Assembly (NCBI GenBank): GCA_025462985.1
Contig: JAOAPP010000629.1
Location: 1 to 6,738 of the forward strand
Direction: 5' to 3'
DNA length: 6,738 nucleotides
DNA from: Bryobacterales bacterium
Lineage (GTDB): Bacteria > Acidobacteriota > Terriglobia > Bryobacterales > Bryobacteraceae
Shown piece by piece: positions 5,554-6,738 of the stretch (position 1 is its first letter; each line of letters opens with the position of its first letter). A model generated the notes under the pieces. That model saw only the letters and a program-made list of their open reading frames with translations, had not been told where the DNA came from and ran no database searches. The position numbers were made by a program, and so were the translations under genes.

Positions 5554-5575
5554 GGGCGTCGAATTTCTGGCGCCC
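5554..5575 (+). terminator. Weak hairpin between convergent genes
   Basis: GGGCGTC (5554-5560) and GGCGCCC (5569-5575) can form a 7-bp stem, including one G-U pair, with an 8-nt loop in the plus-strand transcript. It lies in the 57-base gap between the unknown operon and the tyrS stop. It is followed only by CGGTTT, so it is at best a weak terminator for the plus-strand operon. It is less stable on the minus strand. Confidence 0.3.
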
Positions 5576-5579
5576 CGGT

Positions 5580-6738
5580 TTAACCCAGACGGATACGCTT
5601 CCACTGCTTGCCTGCTCGGATCACAAGTGTTCCGTTTCCCCCGCCGACAAGGGCGCTGCCGTCCAGGATCAACTCCTGGTGAATGTTTCCGTTTACTTCC
5701 ACAGCGCGCGCCTTTATGCGACGAGATGCTTCCGTAACACTTGGAGCCAGCGACAGCGTTGCGAGTAGCTTGTCCAGACGGATCTTCTCGGGAGTGCCGG
5801 CTTGCGGAGGCAGGTCGACGGTTTCGGTGTCGGCGGGTTCCAGGCCTTGGCGGACTTCGTGATCGAAAGCCTCATGTGCTGCCTGCGCCGCTTCTTCCGA
5901 ATGGAAATCTGCGACGATACGGCGGCCCAGGTCCATCTTGACCTCCATCGGATCTTTTTCACCGGCGGCAACGGCGGCCTTGAGTCCGGCGATCTGGTCC
6001 AAATGCAAATCCGTGAGCAACTCAAAATAGCGATACATCAGGTCGTCGCTGATCTGCATAACCTTGCGGAACATCACTTTCGGCGGTTCGGTAATGCCGA
6101 TGTAGTTGCCCTTGGACTTCGACATCTTCTCAACGCCGTCGAGACCTTCGAGAATCGGTACTGTCGCCACAATCTGCGGCTCCTGCCCATAGTCGCGCTG
6201 GATCTCGCGCCCGACTAGCAGGTTGAACTTCTGATCCGTACCGCCCATCTCGACATCGCATTCCAGCGCGAACGAATCGAATGCCTGAGCGAGCGGATAA
6301 AGCAGCTCGTGCACTGAAATAGGAGTACCCTCTTTGAATCGTTTCGTGAAGTCGTCGCGTTCGAGCAGACGCGCCACGGTGTATTTGGAGCACAGCCGCA
6401 CTACGTTCTCAAACGTGAGCGGTTCCAGCCACTCGCTGTTGAAACGGACCTCGGTTTTCGCCGGATCGAGGATTTTGAAAACCTGCGCTTTATAGGTCTC
6501 GGCATTCCTGTCGATCTCATCGCGCGTCATGGGCGGACGGGTGATATTCCGTCCTGTGGGATCCCCGATCAAGCCCGTCATATCACCAATCAGGAAGATG
6601 ACTGTATGCCCCATGTCTTGAAAGTGCTTCATTTTTCGAAGCAGGACGGTGTGGCCCAGATGCAGGTCCGGCGCGGTCGGGTCGAAGCCGGCCTTTACGC
6701 GCAGAGGCCTATTCTTCTGTGCGGATTCGATGAGGCGT
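5580..6738 (-). CDS. tyrS: Tyrosyl-tRNA synthetase (partial, N-terminus beyond right edge)
   Basis: TyrRS charges tRNA-Tyr with tyrosine using ATP, in the cytoplasm. About 385 residues are visible, and the frame stays open to the right edge, so only a short N-terminus is missing. An internal ATG at 6632 is not the start, because the class I HIGH signature, here HLGH (6662-6651) within [18 protein letters not shown], lies upstream of it. Further motifs are [26 protein letters not shown] (tyrosine binding) and KMSKS at 6128-6114. The C-terminus carries an S4 RNA-binding domain ([32 protein letters not shown]), which contacts the tRNA. The style is that of the TyrZ-like bacterial subgroup. The gene converges on the unknown operon. 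Any T-box or other leader would lie outside the window. Confidence 0.97.
   Translation of the reverse strand, partial: RLIESAQKNRPLRVKAGFDPTAPDLHLGHTVLLRKMKHFQDMGHTVIFLIGDMTGLIGDPTGRNITRPPMTRDEIDRNAETYKAQVFKILDPAKTEVRFNSEWLEPLTFENVVRLCSKYTVARLLERDDFTKRFKEGTPISVHELLYPLAQAFDSFALECDVEMGGTDQKFNLLVGREIQRDYGQEPQIVATVPILEGLDGVEKMSKSKGNYIGITEPPKVMFRKVMQISDDLMYRYFELLTDLHLDQIAGLKAAVAAGEKDPMEVKMDLGRRIVADFHSEEAAQAAHEAFDHEVRQGLEPADTETVDLPPQAGTPEKIRLDKLLATLSLAPSVTEASRRIKARAVEVNGNIHQELILDGSALVGGGNGTLVIRAGKQWKRIRLG

Noticed and set aside
6630..6632. ATG at 6632 as the start of tyrS
   Set aside because: The frame continues upstream with [18 protein letters not shown], containing the essential HIGH-type motif, to the window edge. 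The true start lies beyond it.

Overview
This window looks like ordinary chromosomal DNA from a free-living bacterium of moderately high GC content. Most genes are on the minus strand. The PhoH, YbeY, CBS/HlyC-type membrane protein and Era genes follow one another, and a tyrosyl-tRNA synthetase of the type with an HLGH signature and a C-terminal S4 domain lies nearby. From protein style and gene order I lean towards Acidobacteriota (Solibacter/Bryobacter-like). That is an impression from memory, not a search result. No mobile elements, CRISPR arrays, tRNAs or rRNAs were seen.

Region 1 (positions 1 to 3971, minus strand) is a tight operon transcribed right to left: phoH, ybeY, a CorC/HlyC-family membrane protein, era, and a secreted BON-domain protein cut by the left edge. 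Gaps are 9 bases (phoH to ybeY) and 2 bases (membrane protein to era). Two junctions are 4-base ATGA start/stop overlaps (ybeY to membrane protein, and era to BON). PhoH, YbeY and Era all act on RNA or ribosomes. YbeY and Era both act on 16S rRNA maturation and small-subunit assembly, so the core is a ribosome-biogenesis operon. The last two junction types suggest that the membrane protein and the BON protein are translationally coupled to it.

Region 2 (3972 to 4456) is a 485-base divergent intergenic region. On the minus strand it holds a candidate extended -10 promoter for the phoH operon, then a leader of about 187 nt rich in possible base pairing. One leader segment can pair perfectly over 8 bp with either of two others. 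On the plus strand it holds a perfect 11-bp inverted repeat and a strong terminator-like hairpin that ends only about 10 bases before the next gene.

Region 3 (4457 to 5522, plus strand) has two genes I cannot assign: a 248-residue mainly helical soluble protein and a 100-residue basic protein. They are 16 bases apart and the second has a good Shine-Dalgarno sequence. This cassette, with its two-hairpin leader, is the least explained part of the window.

Region 4 (5580 to 6738, minus strand) is tyrS, converging on region 3 and cut at its N-terminal end by the right edge. A weak hairpin lies in the 57-base gap between the converging genes.
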